Assembly: GCF_002000545.1 (NCBI RefSeq)
Contig: NZ_MLHL01000010.1
Location: 1-55,894 of the forward strand
Reading direction: 5' to 3'
Source: Rodentibacter trehalosifermentans
Lineage (GTDB): Bacteria; Pseudomonadota; Gammaproteobacteria; Enterobacterales; Pasteurellaceae
Length of the DNA stretch: 55,894 bases
Shown here: positions 55,378 through 55,894 of the stretch, in pieces
Layout: every line of letters begins with the position of its first letter
Numbering within the stretch: position 1 is the stretch's first letter
The notes under the pieces: model-generated
Database searches by the model: none
Told to the model about the DNA's origin: nothing
What the model saw: the letters and a program-made list of their open reading frames with translations, nothing else
Translations under genes and position numbers: made by a program

Positions 55378-55894
55378 ATGCAAACTTGGACCGATGTGAT
55401 CGGCAAAGAAAAAGAACAACCCTATTTTCAGAATGCGTTAAAACAGGTTCACCTTGCAAGACAAGCGGGAAAAACCATTTATCCGCCGCAAAACGAGGTG
55501 TTTAATGCTTTCAAATATACGGCATTTGAAGAGGTCAAAGTGGTCATTTTAGGGCAAGATCCTTACCACGGACCAAACCAAGCCCACGGTCTTGCCTTTT
55601 CCGTCAAACCCGAAGTCGCCATTCCCCCTTCCTTGTTGAATATCTATAAAGAACTCAGTCAAGATATTCCCGATTTTCAAATACCACATCATGGCTATTT
55701 AGTGAAATGGGCGGAGCAAGGCGTATTATTGCTTAACACGGTGCTGACCGTGGAACGGGGGCTTGCCCACTCACATACCAACTTAGGTTGGGAAACCTTT
55801 ACTGATAGGGTTATCGCCGCACTCAATGAGCAGCGTGAACATCTCGTTTTTTTACTTTGGGGAAGTCATGCGCAGAAAAAAGGCAGTATGATTG
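55378..55894 (+). CDS. ung: Uracil-DNA glycosylase, cut by window end
   Basis: Ung removes uracil from DNA in base-excision repair. The reading frame is open from the ATG at 55378 (AGGA upstream) to the window end, about 172 codons, and lacks its C-terminal part only because the window stops. The catalytic water-activating motif GQDPYH has Asp61; [11 protein letters not shown] follows, and [10 protein letters not shown] lies near 120. It is divergent from grcA. Confidence 0.96.
   Translation, partial: MQTWTDVIGKEKEQPYFQNALKQVHLARQAGKTIYPPQNEVFNAFKYTAFEEVKVVILGQDPYHGPNQAHGLAFSVKPEVAIPPSLLNIYKELSQDIPDFQIPHHGYLVKWAEQGVLLLNTVLTVERGLAHSHTNLGWETFTDRVIAALNEQREHLVFLLWGSHAQKKGSMI

Noticed and set aside
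1-55894. CRISPR array, prophage, complete insertion sequence or rRNA operon
   Set aside because: I saw no regularly spaced direct repeats, no phage structural or integrase genes, no transposase gene and no rRNA sequence. The only mobile signatures are the two MITE-like repeats.

Overview
The window is a chromosomal segment of a Pasteurellaceae bacterium of the Haemophilus/Aggregatibacter type. I count roughly 45-50 copies of the Haemophilus-type DNA uptake signal core (AAGTGCGGT or its complement), about one per 1.2 kb, in genes and between them. The genes themselves (nrf operon, msrAB-ccdA-thioredoxin, an HI0933-type flavoprotein, PriC, an HI0325-type transporter) fit the same family. I cannot assign a species from sequence alone.

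Layout. 0.4-3.6 kb (+): glyoxalase I, RNase T, an NhaC-superfamily carrier and PriC. 3.6-5.1 kb: an unrecognised AT-rich gene, a degenerate tRNA-Ser copy and a small exported protein. 5.1-8.6 kb (-): nudB, yebC, ruvC, ruvA, ruvB. 8.8-16.9 kb (+): the conserved growth/cell-wall block rsfS, rlmH, mrdA (PBP2), mrdB (RodA), rlpA, dacA (PBP5), ybeD, lipB, lipA. 17-20.7 kb: a YidE transporter (-) and an SbmA-like one-chain ABC protein (+). 20.8-29.4 kb (-): a nitrite ammonification locus nrfABCD followed by nrfE, a DsbE-type thioredoxin, a fused NrfF-NrfG protein and a flavoprotein; FNR and NarP sites are visible upstream of nrfA. 29.7-33.1 kb (-): a glycosyltransferase, a truncated methyltransferase-like protein, a ~600-bp gap holding a repeat element, and an MFS carrier. 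33.2-38.9 kb (-): glmS, a DeoR-type regulator, hup, yjaG, hemE, nudC. 39-42 kb (-): a cystine-type amino-acid ABC transporter and a histidine phosphatase. 42.1-46.2 kb (+): pirin, a Crp-like regulator, and the periplasmic methionine sulfoxide repair set msrAB-ccdA-thioredoxin. 46.4-53 kb: a small exported protein and proB (-), folA (+), then era, rnc, lepB, lepA (-). 53.2-54.7 kb: an AT-rich accessory cassette (three coupled small genes facing a divergent XRE regulator). 54.7-55.9 kb: grcA with tandem FNR sites, and the start of ung, cut by the window end.

Most genes are housekeeping and sit in tightly packed, often overlapping operons. Two anaerobic loci (nrf and grcA) carry FNR-like sites, and the msrAB set has a sequence resembling an ECF-sigma promoter. 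Two things recur: intrinsic terminators whose T-run directly meets the ribosome binding site of the next co-directional gene, and uptake sequences encoding Leu-Thr-Ala-Leu inside signal peptides. The least explained items are a 174-bp MITE-like element with an 8-bp target duplication and a related copy 15 kb away, the tRNA-Ser relic, the 53-54.7 kb cassette, and the unrecognised gene at 3.7 kb. I found no CRISPR array, complete insertion sequence or prophage.
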